DNA of 64,000 bases from Albula goreensis (taxonomy: Eukaryota; Chordata; Actinopteri; Albuliformes; Albulidae), in contig CM040751.1 in the NCBI GenBank assembly GCA_022829145.1, positions 6,963,581 to 7,027,580 of the forward strand, given 5' to 3'. Below are positions 47,328-60,829 of this stretch, piece by piece. Every line of letters begins with the position of its first letter. Position 1 is the stretch's first letter. Position numbers and translations under genes: made by a program. The notes under the pieces were generated by a model. The model was not told the DNA's origin. It did no database searches and saw only the letters and a list, made by a program, of their open reading frames with translations.

Positions 47328-50300
47328 ATGAGACACTTGCAGGTAAAAGTATAACATTTCTTCAATCTTTTTTTTAGCTAGATATTGTTACTAAGGTGTC
47401 AGATTAGAAGCAGGCAGACATAAGAGACCTACCATAGTTGGAAATGAAAGTATTGTTATGACCTCATTCACTGTCTGGACTATGTACTTTTATTTGTCTG
47501 ATCCGAAATAGTAGAGAAGTCATGTTGCTCAGATTTGGCACTTAACAAGCTTTGCTTGGGCGATAAGATAATCACAGCATTTTTTTATGAAAGGGGTTAG
47601 GAAGCTTGTATTTTGAATGTTGAATTTAAAAGGATTCTGAGAGAGAGCCTTTTTTGTTTGCCTGAAGTTTCGATGTTGCTGTATGTTCTAGTTTTCCCTG
47701 GAAGTGTCTTGAATCTGGTCTATCTGCCCTTGCAGATGTCCTCTGATGCATGGAGGCCCGTTCGACTCTTGCAGCTTGTTCTAATAGCCATACTTAGTTT
47801 TTACAGCTTAAAAAGTACATGTTGTTTCCCCACATAACCCGATTTTAATGTGTCATTATTTGTTTCTGGCAGGAATTGCAAATATTTCCAGTTAAGTTTA
47901 TCTATCGAAGGAAATGCACCAGAACAAAGTGTACAAAATGGATATAGATATGCTTAAGTTTCATCAGAACTTCCTTTGTTACAAACAATGCTCTGGCAAT
48001 GTGACTGGCCTGAGAACCACAGCCAAACGTGGCATGCCTCCCATAAGACCGACCCTAAGTTGTTTCCACTTTTAGTTGTCGCAGTTACAACTGCAGCAAT
48101 GGCTGGTTAGAAGTTTACCCAGACACATGACGTGTGCCATTCCCTACCGCCTCCCATCTGGAATGAGTCACCTGATTGGATAGTGCAGAAATCTGGGTGG
48201 CACCCATTGGTTGGTAGGCTTGTCCACCTTGGTCATATTAGTTCACTGTCCCAATTTGACCTTGACAAGAATGGAAAATAATACAAAATTAAAGTGGCAG
48301 TGTCCTAACAAATGTGCCAAGCAAACCTGTGTATCCATCTTAGTGTGTTCTGGTGGAAATGGGGGGAGCTAAAATTGCAAATAACTGAAATACAGCCTCA
48401 AAACATAAAAACTATTATTTCAGTCTTAAGTGCTGGGCTGTGCATGCTAGCATTTAAAGGTGTTGGGTTTTCATATTACCTTCATAACAACAGAGTACAG
48501 CTGATTCGGCTCTTTGGTATCATGGCAGATAAACGGGAAATGAGAGTTCATTTACTCTCTTTCCCTGCCCTCAAAAGGGAAGTCTTTTCTATTTTTAACA
48601 AGTGTCAGATGCTCCAGAAAGTGAAACTGTACTTTGATGCAGGTGTTCAACCACATATAGTTGTTTCCCCCTTTTGTTCCCATTTATGATGCTGCTCTAC
48701 AATTTCTCAGTGACTCATAGCTCCTATATTCCAGTTATTGTTCAGTACTTCTGTACCAAAAGCATGCCAGTGGCAAGACTGAAATCAAGTATTTGTCTGA
48801 TAGGTAGGTCAGATTATCAGTCTATGGGAGATACATGTAAAAAATCAGCAGATTTTGGATAGAAATCGAAAGTTAACGTTATCTCCAGTTCTTAGCGAAA
48901 GTGTTCAGGCTCCTCCACAATGCTCACATTTGGTTGGCTGCATAAGAGCTTGAAGTTGTCACACTTTAAAATTGAGTACACTTCTGATTCATTAAAAGTA
49001 CTCCACACCATCGAGCATATAGATTTCCTTATTGTATGGTAAACCATAGCAAATGGTCTGAATGCCTTAGAGAAAGTCATATGGGAGACCATGTGAGCCA
49101 TTTGCATTCATACAGAGGTTATCCAACAAATCTGTGTGAATCTATTTATAACATGCTTCAATAATTGTGAACTCATTCTGTTTGCCAAACCAAAGGGGAT
49201 GAATACTTTATGCAATCAAGACATCAGTTTTATTTGGGATTTATTTAACATATACTTTTTTATTTTTCATTCAAATCTAAATGAAGGACAAATGTTGATT
49301 TGTTGATTGAATTCCAGCCCCCGTGTTTTCCATGAAGCATAACTGATTGTGGCTCAGTAATCTCCACTGAAGAGGGGCCAGGGGACAACCCCCGCCCCAA
49401 AAAAAAGGACCCTGCTTTTAGGCCCAGGCCCTCTGTAATAACAAATCGCTTGATGTGGCTGCATGGGTCAGAATAAGGGCGCTGATGCTCGGCCAAGAAA
49501 TTTTTTTTTCACCTTGAAACTGCCCACCTTAATGTGGTGGTGGGTGGGGGGTTGCAAAGTCCTCTTTCTTAGCTATCTTAAATCTTTTCCCCATTTCCAG
49601 ATTGTTCCGCAGTTCGTCACCCGTGCCTTCAGCACCACTTCTAGGCAGATGAAGAACAGGGTACCCGAGTACCAGAGGTTATTCCAGGTGGGTCCCCCAC
49701 GGAAGACGAATGTATTCTTCATTTTAAAAATGTATGCAAATATTTGAAATGGGTACTAGAAACACGTGCTAAAAATATGGATACGTGTTTGGAAATACAC
49801 TGCAATATATTTTTAGACTAGACTGCAAAACATGTTGAAATAGGAATGCATTCAGTTAATAAATGTTTAATGTTTTTTTAAACACATTTAAATCTGCTCA
49901 AAAAAAATGGATGTACATTTTGAAATGTGTTTTGAGTCAGTTTCTAATAGTTATATGTCTGCATCCAAGTAGACTGAGTGATTAAAAAAAAAACCTGCTC
50001 CACAGAAGAAATCCTGTTGCCGTTTATGAGTAATGTGGTGGATTTCTCTGTAAAAATGCGGTGATAAAAAATCTGATTCATATAATTGCACATTACCTTG
50101 CAAAGCATAGTTATTTTTGGGTGAGATGAAAGCTCAGTAAATTAGGCTTGTCATTATCAGTAAGCTGATGATTATAGGATTGCTGTCATTTGATGAATTT
50201 ATGGCTCCACAAAAAAAGAAAATAAAAGAAAAATAAAATACTGACATGTTAATTTTGGAATATGTTCAGGGATGTCCCCCACCAATTCCCCCACCCCCAC

Positions 50301-50591
50301 CGCTGTGGATTGTGCCCCTTTTTTTATTTATTTATTTTTGTTGTTGTTTCAGGCCAACAACGACCTGCCTGTCCACATCAAGGGAGGGACAACCGATGTC
50401 GTCCTCTACCGCTTCACCATGGCGATCACTCTAGGAGGTAATGTTGCCATGGTAACAATATGATGCTTTTTCGATCTTCAGCGTTTGAGTCCACAGGATA
50501 TGACAATTTTTCCATGTCGATTCCTTGCCTTTTAGGAACCTGTTTGTCCTTGTACTGGCTCCTAACTGCGTGCCAGCCCAGGAACAAGTAG
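47328..50591 (+). CDS. cox7a1: cytochrome c oxidase subunit 7A1, mitochondrial
   Basis: Exons 47328-47342, 49601-49687, 50353-50437 and 50536-50591 sum to 243 nt, 80 aa (human COX7A1 79 aa). The five-codon first exon (MRHLQ) matches the human start MQALR in length and boundary. The N-terminal part (IVPQFVTRAFSTTSRQ) is an Arg/Ser-rich mitochondrial presequence. NRVPEYQRLFQ, the HIKGG turn and DVVLYRFTM match the family. The C-terminal membrane helix (TMAITLGGTCLSLYWLL) ends in QPRNK, like human FPRN. Family role: a small nuclear-encoded subunit of respiratory complex IV in the inner membrane, with the A1 form enriched in heart and muscle. The A1 rather than A2 call rests on the PRN ending and on synteny. 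Confidence 0.9.
50536..50591 (+). CDS. cox7a1: cox7a1 terminal coding exon
   Basis: The acceptor CCTTTTAG lies only 98 bp after the previous exon. G|GA ACC joins to give GGTCLSLYWLLTACQPRNK and TAG. The alignment to human GGTVYSLYSLGWASFPRN needs only one added residue. Confidence 0.85.
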
Positions 50592-50677
50592 ACAAGAGGG
50601 GAGAAGGGAAAACTAAATTTAAATACATACTTACTCATGAACTGTATCCAAGTCATTATCACTGTGTGTGTTTGTGA

Positions 50678-50683
50678 AATAAA
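50678..50683 (+). terminator. cox7a1: cox7a1 polyadenylation signal
   Basis: AATAAA lies 87 bp after the cox7a1 stop codon. Confidence 0.65.
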
Positions 50684-50699
50684 ATGTGGTAATGTGCTC

Positions 50700-53600
50700 C
50701 AAATTCATGGAGAAATTATTTCCTTTAATGTCAAAAAGTAGGAGTTAAAGTTTCTCTGGAAACAATAAATTAAAAATGTTAGTCATGAAAATGTTAATTA
50801 CATACAACTTTTTCAAACACCTTTCCCATAAAAGATGGTTGTTCCACTTCCAGAGCCAGAGATTTGTGTCTTTTCAATGGAATTTAGTATTTTTGTTCCT
50901 CTTGGCAGTTGGTCTTAATGGTTGGTCAAAATCTTAGCCAATGAAATGAGGGAAAGCATTTCCAGACTTTCACTGGAATTTCAGCTACATCCCTTATCCC
51001 TGTTGCATTTGGGACCCACATGAATGCAGCTGCTCCCTATTAGAGCACCATCATTTTGCTTCTGCATTTGGGCTGGAACTCAGCAACAATGGTTGAAACA
51101 TTCCAGATGCTCCCAGCTGCTCCCATGGATTTCCCAATGTTTCTGAATGCGTTTTAAGGCCTCATCTGCCATCTAGTGGTCAAACTGAGATACTGCCTTT
51201 GGTACTTTTGCATCTCTGTTTGACCATTTGGTCCATTGGTGAGCTGTTGAATTCCGTGCTGCTCTGGACTTAATATTATAACAGTAAGCTGACCAGTCAT
51301 TACACATAAAGCACTGCTGGAAATGTGCCTGCAGTTACGTTAAATGTTTAGACAGTGCTGATCAAAACCATTTGCTCAATACAAATTGGAACTGAAATAT
51401 AATTTATTGTCTTAATGAAATTCATCTTAAGCACAGCTCCAAGACAGCTGGCTGGTTGAGCTGAATGGCCGTTTATCATTTTATGTTCTTATTAAAATAA
51501 GCTATTAACTCCAGGACTACTTTAATAAATCAAATTTAGATTTTTATTTTCTCCAAAACCCTCCATAAAAATGTGTGGTAAAGGGGTTTCCATAGAAATT
51601 AAATTAAACAGGCTTATAGGTTTAGCATAAGGCTACATTTATGGGTTGCACTCAATGTGGCAAAAGTGTTTGAGCATGTTTCCCCAATATGTTTCTTTTC
51701 TTCATTATATCACTCAACTACTTAGCAGTTTGAACAAGAGTTAATCCAATGATAAAAATGCCATACAAGTGAAGGGTAATTCTCAGAATCATTTCACACT
51801 GGTAGATAACAATAAAAGTTTAATATGTAAGAAGCAGTCAAATCACAAACAAACAAACAATATTGTCCCCACATACATTACTGTTTTGTACATAATGTTA
51901 CAGCATTTAAGTAAGTTCACAATACATTCACATACTGGCATGGGAAAGTTCAGTTACTGACATGCATTGCAGTTCTGTGATGGAAAAAGTAAAGAAAACA
52001 TTCATTGTACTTAAATTCTTTCACTTGAACAAATCCATCAGGGTAAACATTGTGTCTTCACATTCTCCCTTAGTAACAGTTTTGGTAGCCATGTTTTCTT
52101 CAGTATGAAGCAGTCAATGTTAAATTGAGTGCAAAAAAAGATTTTATTTGTGTGCAAAGCATATGATTCACACAACAATTTGTCCATAACCACCAGCAAT
52201 TGACCCCATCAATTTCACCTGCCAGTTCATAACCATCAATGAAAAGATTTGACATCTTTTGTCATATAGCACATTTAGTGAAAAAGGAAATAATTGGCTG
52301 AACTGGCAGAAACAGTCCCATGCCTTAAAAAATAATTTTTTTCAAATACATGCAACCATTTCTGAAATGTTTGCTTAATCTCAAATTCTGTGTGTGGGAA
52401 GTCATTTTAGACCTAATTTCAAAATCACAAGGTGCTCAGTTTCAAACTGACTTGGGAGTGGGGAGTTGTACTTGATCAGTTTATCAGAATCTAGGCACAG
52501 TGCTGCAGCAGTTCAAAATTCCAACAGGACACTGGGATTTATTGGGAAAGATACAGAATGAAAAGCAAATGCACCACAGTTTACTGTGCTGTGCGCAGTT
52601 CCGGCCACCACGCTATGAGAACACTATAGAGGCTCCTGAAAAAGAACAAAGAGCTACTTGGTTACTAGTACTACTAAGAAGTGCTAAGCACTATTAAGTT
52701 CCTAGTTGCTACTATTGAGTTCCTAGAATGAAATGTATAACTAAGTTATAAGATTTGGAACACTGAACTATTCAGAATTTGCAAAATGAATCTAAGGGGA
52801 TCCAATGGAGATTTTTAAACCAAAATGGAAAATAGCAAGGTGAAGAGATTTTTCAGTCTGAGTTTTGTCAGCCAAGTGGGGTGGGGGGTGGTAGAAAGGT
52901 TGAAGGTTAATTTTACTCTGACATGAGGACAGTTATCAATGGATACACCAGCTTATCAGCTCATGTATTAGGGGCACAGAGCCACTCAGCCTGGGTTCAG
53001 AATCCAGTCCAAGAGGCCTATAGTGTCTGTGGGTTTTTGTGCTTTCCTTGTAACAGGCCTATGAAGTATGGTATGAACTCACTTAGACAGTCAGTGATCT
53101 AAGATGCTTCTAACACACTTCTTATGGCCTTAAAGGGGCAAGTGAGATTTTTTGCAGGTCCCTAAAATATGTGCATTACATAATCTGAAAAGACAAAGTC
53201 ATGAAGCGCTGCTCTAGGCTCAGTCATGAGAATGGTGTGTCACTGAACCATGCAAGATCACTATTCAATTATAAAAGTGTCCAGTTTCATAATATAAATG
53301 GTTACCTCATCAGACAATATTTCTGAGAAGGTGAGTTTTTTTTTCATCTCCTGGTTTGAAAGTTTTCTTAGCTGCACGCACCAAGAGCAGAACCTACACA
53401 AGCACTGCGGATCCAATAAGGGTGAGTATGGCATCATACAAAAGTGTATAGACTGCGCATAACTGGCCCACAGCGAATCGAAATTTGGATATATTGTTAT
53501 CATACATTTGCAACTTTGATGCAAAAAGAAAGCTATTCTATGATCAAGATCTATGCAAAAACAACTACGGCATTTTAAAGAGGTACAACAACCTTGGAAA

Positions 53601-53820
53601 TGACATCCAACAGATGTCACAGTTGTTACAATACTAAGGTTGTAGTCATGGTTAGAGGGAAAACAGCAGATCAGATTTTGGAACCACCTGTTTAGTGTTT
53701 TTATAAAGTTTATAAAAATTGAAGTCCTTTCATTCAGGACATCACAAATCATTGATAATAAACACTCTAATCTTGCATAAATTCACGATTGAAAACTTGG
53801 CTAGTGCCACCTCAGCAGGG
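50700..53820. other. intergenic region between cox7a1 and chp2
   Basis: No exon of a recognisable gene. It contains one unusually long unassigned open frame on the minus strand (53752-53261, 163 codons), rich in Cys and aromatic residues. I treat this as unproven. Confidence 0.5.
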
Positions 53821-53843
53821 CAAACGAGATGAACGCACCAAAC

Positions 53844-53849
53844 TTTATT
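53844..53849 (-). terminator. chp2: chp2 polyadenylation signal
   Basis: AATAAA on the minus strand lies about 390 bases after the chp2 stop codon. It would give a 3' UTR of roughly 410 nt. Confidence 0.5.
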
Positions 53850-54237
53850 CCAGTGCAGCAGGACATCCACAGTGTTGTTAGTGGATACTTTAACACTTAC
53901 TTCTACTTCTTTTGTGAGGTTTTAAGGTTTCCACAAAACAACCGACTTTTAAACCACTTTTAAAGTGCCAGAACTATTCAATTTTGCATGAATATACTGA
54001 AATATTAATTTATATATTGTAAAAAAAATACATGTTAAACAGAATTAAATACTTTACAATACTCAAGCAGCATAAGAATATCAGTCAGTTTGAGCTTACT
54101 GGGTGTAAATATATTCCAGACCAAAAGCATCCCTTGTCTTGAGTAATAGCAGGTTAGTTCCTCGGGCTCTTTGGAGAGTCGGTAAGTCAGATAAACACAA
54201 GGCAGGAAGTGATAGCGTAAGTCCAGCTATTCGAGGC

Positions 54238-57200
54238 TCAGCGAAGGAAACGGATGCTCATCTTATGGTCGATGTTCACCTTCTCCAGTGACTGTAAGGA
54301 CAGAGAGGTCTGCCATTAAGACCATATGGATGCATATAGATGATGCAGTCATAAAACATTACACTTTACAAGAAAAGATTAGACAAGTGTCAGTCACCGG
54401 TTGTTTATTATGAGATCCATCAGTGACACAATGAAACACTGACAATATATGAAAGTTTTCCTCTCAAAACTGAAAAAATGGTGAACCAAGGTATTTCATG
54501 TTTTTAAGATTGGAATAATACAGAAACAAAAACAGACACACATGTATATGTTTAAGATGCCAGGAATTCTTGCATAACTTCAACGTTCACGTGAAAGAAA
54601 AAATCAGTACATCAGTGTTTGTGACATGAGGTCAACAAGCCATAAACAAATCTTAGGGAACACTCAAATAAATACATTAACCTGAGTAGGATGAAACTGT
54701 GAGTATTAACTATGCTAAAACCTTAGCTGATGCTTAAAGCAGCTGTGTGTAAGACCTCTCATGTGTAAGCATGTCAACACGACACAGTATGTTCACAGTA
54801 CATACACAGCGTGTACGCTGTGCTGGGTTTTCTGCTGTACCCAAACGTCCAACAGACCCTGCAGCTGGGGCATGAGCATGCAACGTCTTCCTTCCACAGA
54901 GTCAGGAAAGAATTCCAGGAAAAGAGCATTCATAGTCCCTTCCTAGCAACTAGCTTAGCAACTGTAGCTGCTGTAGCCTGTGCAATGCCTAGCAATATCC
55001 TCATTTGAGAACAAATCAGGAGCCCTACGCTTGTGCCAGGAAATAATAAGTCAGATCGTGCGGTGTTCAATCTCCCAGGCTCCTCTGGGCTTAATAAAAA
55101 GGCTATCTTAGATGAATACTAGATGAATACTGGCGTGTCTCCCTGACCCTGCATTCACAGCATTGACCGAAGATGGAACAATCTCACTGTACAGAGGCTT
55201 CATTGAGGCTCCATTACTGGTTGATCTGAGCAGGTCATGACCTGCGTTATCTTCATGCGTTAGGGCCTCAACAGTGCATGCATGTAGAATGGGCTCTTTC
55301 AGGCACACCCACGCTGCACTGCATGGAGCACATTCAAACGATTGCAATTTTGCTTCCAGGCTGGAATGTAACTGTAGGCCTGCCACATCGCAGGACCATT
55401 GATTTTTCCATTGATTCAGGGCTGCACAGACTGGCAGGCATGTTCTCCAAAGATCCTGCAGCCTGTAACCGTACCAGGGGGAAACACCCTGTTCAGATAA
55501 AACCCTCCATCTCTTTCAATGCTTTTATTAACTAGGTCACAGAATAGAAGATTCCTGTGGATGAAACAGTGGCTTTGCTATCTTGCACTCCACTCACACC
55601 AAACGTAACTTTTTTTATGTAAAGTTCCACGATTTTACTAGAACTTGATCCAGTGTGAATGGGGCAATAGGAAAATGTGGGGGAGTGGGGGAGAGAATAC
55701 CTTCCGAAACTCGTCAAAGGAGATGGCGCTGTCCCCGTCCAGGTCGGCCTCCTGGATGGTGCGGTCAGCAATGCTCTCCAGCTGCTCCTCGGTCACCTGC
55801 ATCTCCAGCATTGTGCGTAGCACCTGTCAATCACACCCACGCTGTACTATCCATTGGTTGATTATGTCACATTCATCCACTGCATTACCATAACTAATGG
55901 ATGGATAGGGCCCCTCATAAAAATCTTCCCCATTCTGCAGATTTCTATTCTCATGATTATTCTTGGGCCACAGGCTGTCAGAGCCAGGGAGATTTCAGGA
56001 GGAGAGGTTCTCGAAGGGTGGCTGGAAGAGTGTGATGTTTATGACATATGCCTCCTCTCTCTAGCCAATCCAATAATATACTGTGTCTCATAATTTATTT
56101 ATGAATCACCGGCCTGGATCACGGCCTCCAACCCATCTTCACTCAATTTATGTCACTGATTAGAAAATATTGCTTGCATTGATGATGTGGGAAGGTTTAT
56201 CACTGCACTGGCCAGGCTTACAGAGGAGGTATATAAATCTAAAATGGGAGGCAAGCTTATGATATATGCTATATGCTTGGTTAATATAAAACGTGGGTGG
56301 TGCGTGTGCGTATGTACGTCCCTTGGTCCACTGTTACCATGGAATACAGCACAGATGCTTCTCTTTAGAGAATACCAAGCAAAAGCACTCAATGAGATAG
56401 CACTTAAAGACAAAGTGTTAAAAATGTACCGAAAACAGATTTGCCATGCTACACATACATGCCCCATGTCCTAAGATGCCATACTTTTTTAGTGGATTCT
56501 AAATGTGGTTTTAGCAACCATTTGTTCAGAGGCGATTTTGCAGATTGTTGGGGTCCTGGGCAGAAAATGCCATGGGGCCCTTCTGACTGAAATTCATTGC
56601 CATTTTGTTACCGTCATTCATGGCCCCCAGGGGCCCTTCATGTTTGGGGCCCCAAGCAGTTTTCTGCCTTGCCAGTCTCTAAAATGCACCTCAGCATTTT
56701 TTCCCACATCATGAATGACAAATCACAATCATTGAGGGTAAGGAGAAAATTTGGGGTTGTGTGTATAATTTTTGAGCGAAAAAGACAAAAAATATAGCAA
56801 ATGACTTGCCCATGGAAACACCAAGGAACACAAGTAGAGAAAAATAGGTGATGAACTGAATAATAACATATACTAAACATTCAGTGGACTCTTTACAATA
56901 TTGCAGTTACAAAAATAATTTCAGTAATCATATCAGAACCATCGCAGGGTGCTTACCTGTAGAAGCTCGGCCCGGGAGATTTTACCATCCTTATCTTGAT
57001 CATAAAGCTGGAAGGCAACTGAGGAAGAAAATGAAAGACAGAATTAAAAAAAATCCAAAGAACTTATCTGCAAACAAATAATCATGGAATAAACTTCAGT
57101 AAAAAAAATGTAAGATATTTTTAATTTAAAGTTCAATCTTTGTTTTGTTTCCATAAATACGGAAACATGCAAAGGGAAAATCACTACCTTGACTAATTGA

Positions 57201-59533
57201 AGGGATAGTTCCTGTAATCATGTGAGGCATTAGTTAAGTGTTAGCTGAATCTACACAGTCACTGACATTTTGACTAGCAAATCAAATTTTCCACTTTGAC
57301 TTCAATGAAGTCAATAATGTGTGTTTTTCCATATTCACAGATATGAAGTAGCTATCCTGCATATACATTTTATGAGACATATACTGAGGGTGTTAGCTTT
57401 CCTATTAGTTTTGGCAAACATATGTTACAAGGCCATGCTCTGCTTCCACTTTTGGCATAAGTTTTAATGAAAACCAGGAAGTGAAATTGGCTTGAGTGGG
57501 CGCTGAATCCCAGTGTGACTTATCTCCACCTGCTAAAATGTAACTCTCTGGGATTAATGTGAGAAAGCAAATAGTCTCTGAGAGACAATAAATCCTTGAG
57601 GTCCTTTGTTTTCTAGAACATCCCCTCATCTCCACTTACACCTGAGCTTGCTGGTCCGGCTGTTGATGGGCTCTGGTGTGTTCGGGTCCCTGGGTCGGTT
57701 CTTGTCCAATGGCCGGAAGTGAGCCAGAATCCTCACGAAGGAGTGGAAGTCCACGGCTTCCTGTCTATCAACAACATCACATCCTGAAAACACCTCAGAC
57801 TCCGCCCAAACCATGATGCGTCATTCACCTGAGTCCAAGCCGGTGATGCTTTGCCATGCGCCTCGCTGAGCCTACCTCAGGTAGCACACCCACACTCAGC
57901 CCCCACCCACACTTTGCCATCCTCAGCTCTCTCACACCCACTCATTCCTAAAGCATTCATGAGCTCAAGGCCTTCATTACTTCACAGTGCAGCTTAGAAA
58001 AAAAAAGCACTTCACAAAACATTTTAACAGTGTGCAACTAGGCCTATTCAGGCTCTGAACTGGGTGGCCACAAGGCCTGTGACCAACAAAGTGTCACCAA
58101 GTTCAGACAACAGAAGACAGACCAAACCTCAACATTAAAACAAGGAACCTAAAATGACTGAAAATCTTACTTCCTTTCACATTTGCAACAGGATAGTACA
58201 TTTGTGATGACAGGATAGATGACCAGGGACTGGAGCTCAAATGGACATAGGACTTTTTGATAAGGGGGCTTTCTTATGGCACTTAACAGCAACACTGCCC
58301 AAAACTTCCATTCCCCGTAGTTTTTTTTTATTCTGTATAATACTGATTAATTTTAAAGATTTTAAATATTTATTTTAAAGCAGCACTGCACATTTTAATG
58401 GCCCATGACGTTTACTATACCACGTGATCCACCTACCCTGGACTGAAGAATGCTCCAATTATACGATCTCCTATTGGGTTCATTGCCAGCTCCTTAATGG
58501 ACCCAAAATCTTGTGGACTTGGGAAACATTGGAAAAATATGGGAGACCGTTATTTAGAGCTGATTATCAGCACATTACTAAATTACAGGAAATTTCATCA
58601 AATCTTTCTATTAATATGAAGAAATGTCGAGGCCAGGGTAAATGGTGTTTGTCATACCTAAGGTGTCCTTTCCGATCTTTGTCCAGAGCCTTGAAGCGAT
58701 CGTACAAACGCACGATATGCGCAGGGGTAACTGCAAGAACAAACGACCCAGTGAACAACGTTTTCACATTACCCATGTTGATCCAAATTGTCAATGCTCA
58801 AACAACTGCTGTTAATCTGGCACATTCGTTGTTATTCTTCGTACAATGCTCCCTATTGGCTATTGGCTCTCGCAAGTCAATAACCTGTTTTTGTACAAAT
58901 ACTTTTTTTAACTATAATGTCAGACAATCCGTTTATCTTTTACTTTATTCTGAAATTAGTTGGCAGACTTGGGTACTAACAAGAAATTCTCCTCTATAGC
59001 TGCTCAGCACTATGGACAGTTAAGATCCCCGCATGTACACTCCAGCTTGTTTCAGTATCAGCTAGGCACTGGTACGTAAGCTATGCCGCTAGCCTGGAAA
59101 GTATTATAGCAGTGATTTTGACAGGGGTTATGCGAATGCGAATCAGCAGTGTTTCTTAAGAGACAAAATAAAGACAGCGCCAACAGTCCGCTAGGAAAGC
59201 ATTCCAAATGCAAGGGTCCACGCTAAACTTAGTTTTTGGTCACACAATCTAGTTTGCTAGCACATAGCCGACAAAACAGCACATGAACCGTGGTTAAACA
59301 TGAACAGCTGCTGAAGAAATCGATATCCCAAACGAGTCTTCCGCCGCATAACCAGATAGACGATGGTAACAGAAACATACAAGAAATTATTACAATACTA
59401 CTGTCCATTTGCGCATTTGAAATGGGTTGTTTTTGACGCACGGTAACACACAAAAAATGAACTTACATCCCGTTTCTTGCATCAATTCATCCACGTTTGG
59501 TATTTTTGATAGGGTGGAGTTATTCGAGCCCAT
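54238..59533 (-). CDS. chp2: calcineurin B homologous protein 2
   Basis: Exons in transcript order: 59533-59467, 58730-58658, 58517-58437, 57764-57640, 57018-56957, 55823-55701, 54291-54238. They sum to 585 nt, 194 aa (human CHP1 195, CHP2 196), with all phases matching. MGSNNST gives a myristoylation site at Gly2. EF-hand loop 1 (residues 39-50) is degenerate, and the second is lost. Loops 3 (122-133, [12 protein letters not shown]) and 4 (163-174, [12 protein letters not shown]) have full calcium ligand sets. MSIRFLR closes the protein as in human CHP. Family role: an obligate cofactor that binds the juxtamembrane tail of NHE-type Na+/H+ exchangers. CHP2 is preferred to CHP1 because of the IP-x-x-D segment before [20 protein letters not shown] and VTEEQLE. 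Confidence 0.92.
58437..58517 (-). CDS. chp2: chp2 coding exon 3
   Basis: The exon is 81 nt with an unusual acceptor (TTTCCCAAG) and donor GTAGGT. It encodes [14 protein letters not shown] and then [13 protein letters not shown], aligning with human REDFQRIPELAINPLGDRII. Both splice sites are weaker than those of its neighbours. Alignment and phase support the boundaries. Confidence 0.82.
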
Positions 59534-59900
59534 ATTCAGCACCGACTGTGTCGTCTGATTTAAAAATGATAATTATGACTTCGTGACACTCACTTTTCAA
59601 CAGCTTTTCTTTCCTCGAATTTGAAAATCACTCCCGTGTGGGCAAAAATAAACTTTGCAGTCCGCGATTACTGTCATTTGGAGTAGAAGTTCAGTCCTCC
59701 TCGATAGACATTGGTTCTGTCCAATCAGCGTTGAAATATCGTTGTCCGAAATGACCAATGGGAGTGTGTTACCGCAGGCAACTCCTGACTAGTGCCATTA
59801 CTTCAACATATGACCTATTGGTTCAAAAAATGTATCTCGCGTCAAAGAAATACGAGTTTCATTTCTAATTCAGACGATGGAACTTGCAACCAGTTAAATT
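59534..59900 (-). promoter_or_regulatory. chp2: chp2 5' region
   Basis: Upstream of the chp2 start codon on the minus strand are two CCAAT motifs on the plus strand (near 59719 and 59754), which read ATTGG in the gene's direction. No TATA box is evident and the start site is not visible. Confidence 0.35.
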
Positions 59901-60829
59901 TTATTTTGATAAAACTGAATGCTCAGGTAATATTTTTTTGCTAATTTAATTACTTGTGGCTCTGTTTAACGAATTAACCCCATTTTTTTGCTGGGGTATC
60001 AATTAAGAACATCCATATGCGGTTATCACATATCATTTACCTATCCACTGGTTTGTGGTTAAGGTAGACGTAGCATGGTTGAAATAATGGATTTTTAAAA
60101 GTTAATGGAGGAAATACTGTCGCTAAATACTTTTCCGAGCATAACTGTGGTCTGAAGTGAATTTTTTTTTTCGTCATGACTTTATCAGTTGAATTGTTTC
60201 ACCAGTCTACAACTGGTTGGCTATGCTACTTAGACGACATGCTTGCCTTAACGTTGAGAATTATGTCAAATGAACTCATTTTAGTCGTTAATAACAATGG
60301 TCTTGAATGAATAGAGTGTGCTTTAACATATTTGATGAGAGAAGAGAGGAATTTAACCAGTCACTTTCAAATTATTGCTTTGAAATGTGGGTCGCTTGTT
60401 CAGAACAATGTTAACAAGGAAAGATGGGATTAATCCAATCGATTTAATTCTGCGCGAGCTAGCACACATGCCCCCTCAGAGGAAGAGATACCAGAGAAGA
60501 TTACATTCCCAGATAAGAACAATTAATCGTATTCCTGTGTAAACCCAAATAGGTGTCCGCATAAATATGTATCTTATATCAAACCAAAGCATTGTTCCTG
60601 GTCGATATTTTCAAATGCAAACTGATCCAAACCTTTAAGAATTTTATACAGAAAGAAACTACATCGAGGCCTAATTTACTGAAGCATTTAATACGTGGAA
60701 AACTCGTTTGGTGGCGCAAAAACACTAAGAGAGCATATTATTGTGTGAGGTATCTCGTTTGCTCCAATCACAAATCCTGTCAGTACAATTGAGACATGGA
60801 TTGTATATGTTCAGGAGACTCGACTAGTG

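Noticed and set aside
51600-51730. Alternative terminal exon for cox7a1 (YIYGLHSMWQ... with SMFPQ)
   Set aside because: The acceptor is poor and the peptide needs a three-residue insertion. The exon at 50536 fits in length, phase and ending.
57761-57764. Later acceptor for chp2 exon 4 (at GACAG, exon starting 57760)
   Set aside because: It breaks the frame with exon 3. The AG four bases upstream restores the frame and the family alignment.
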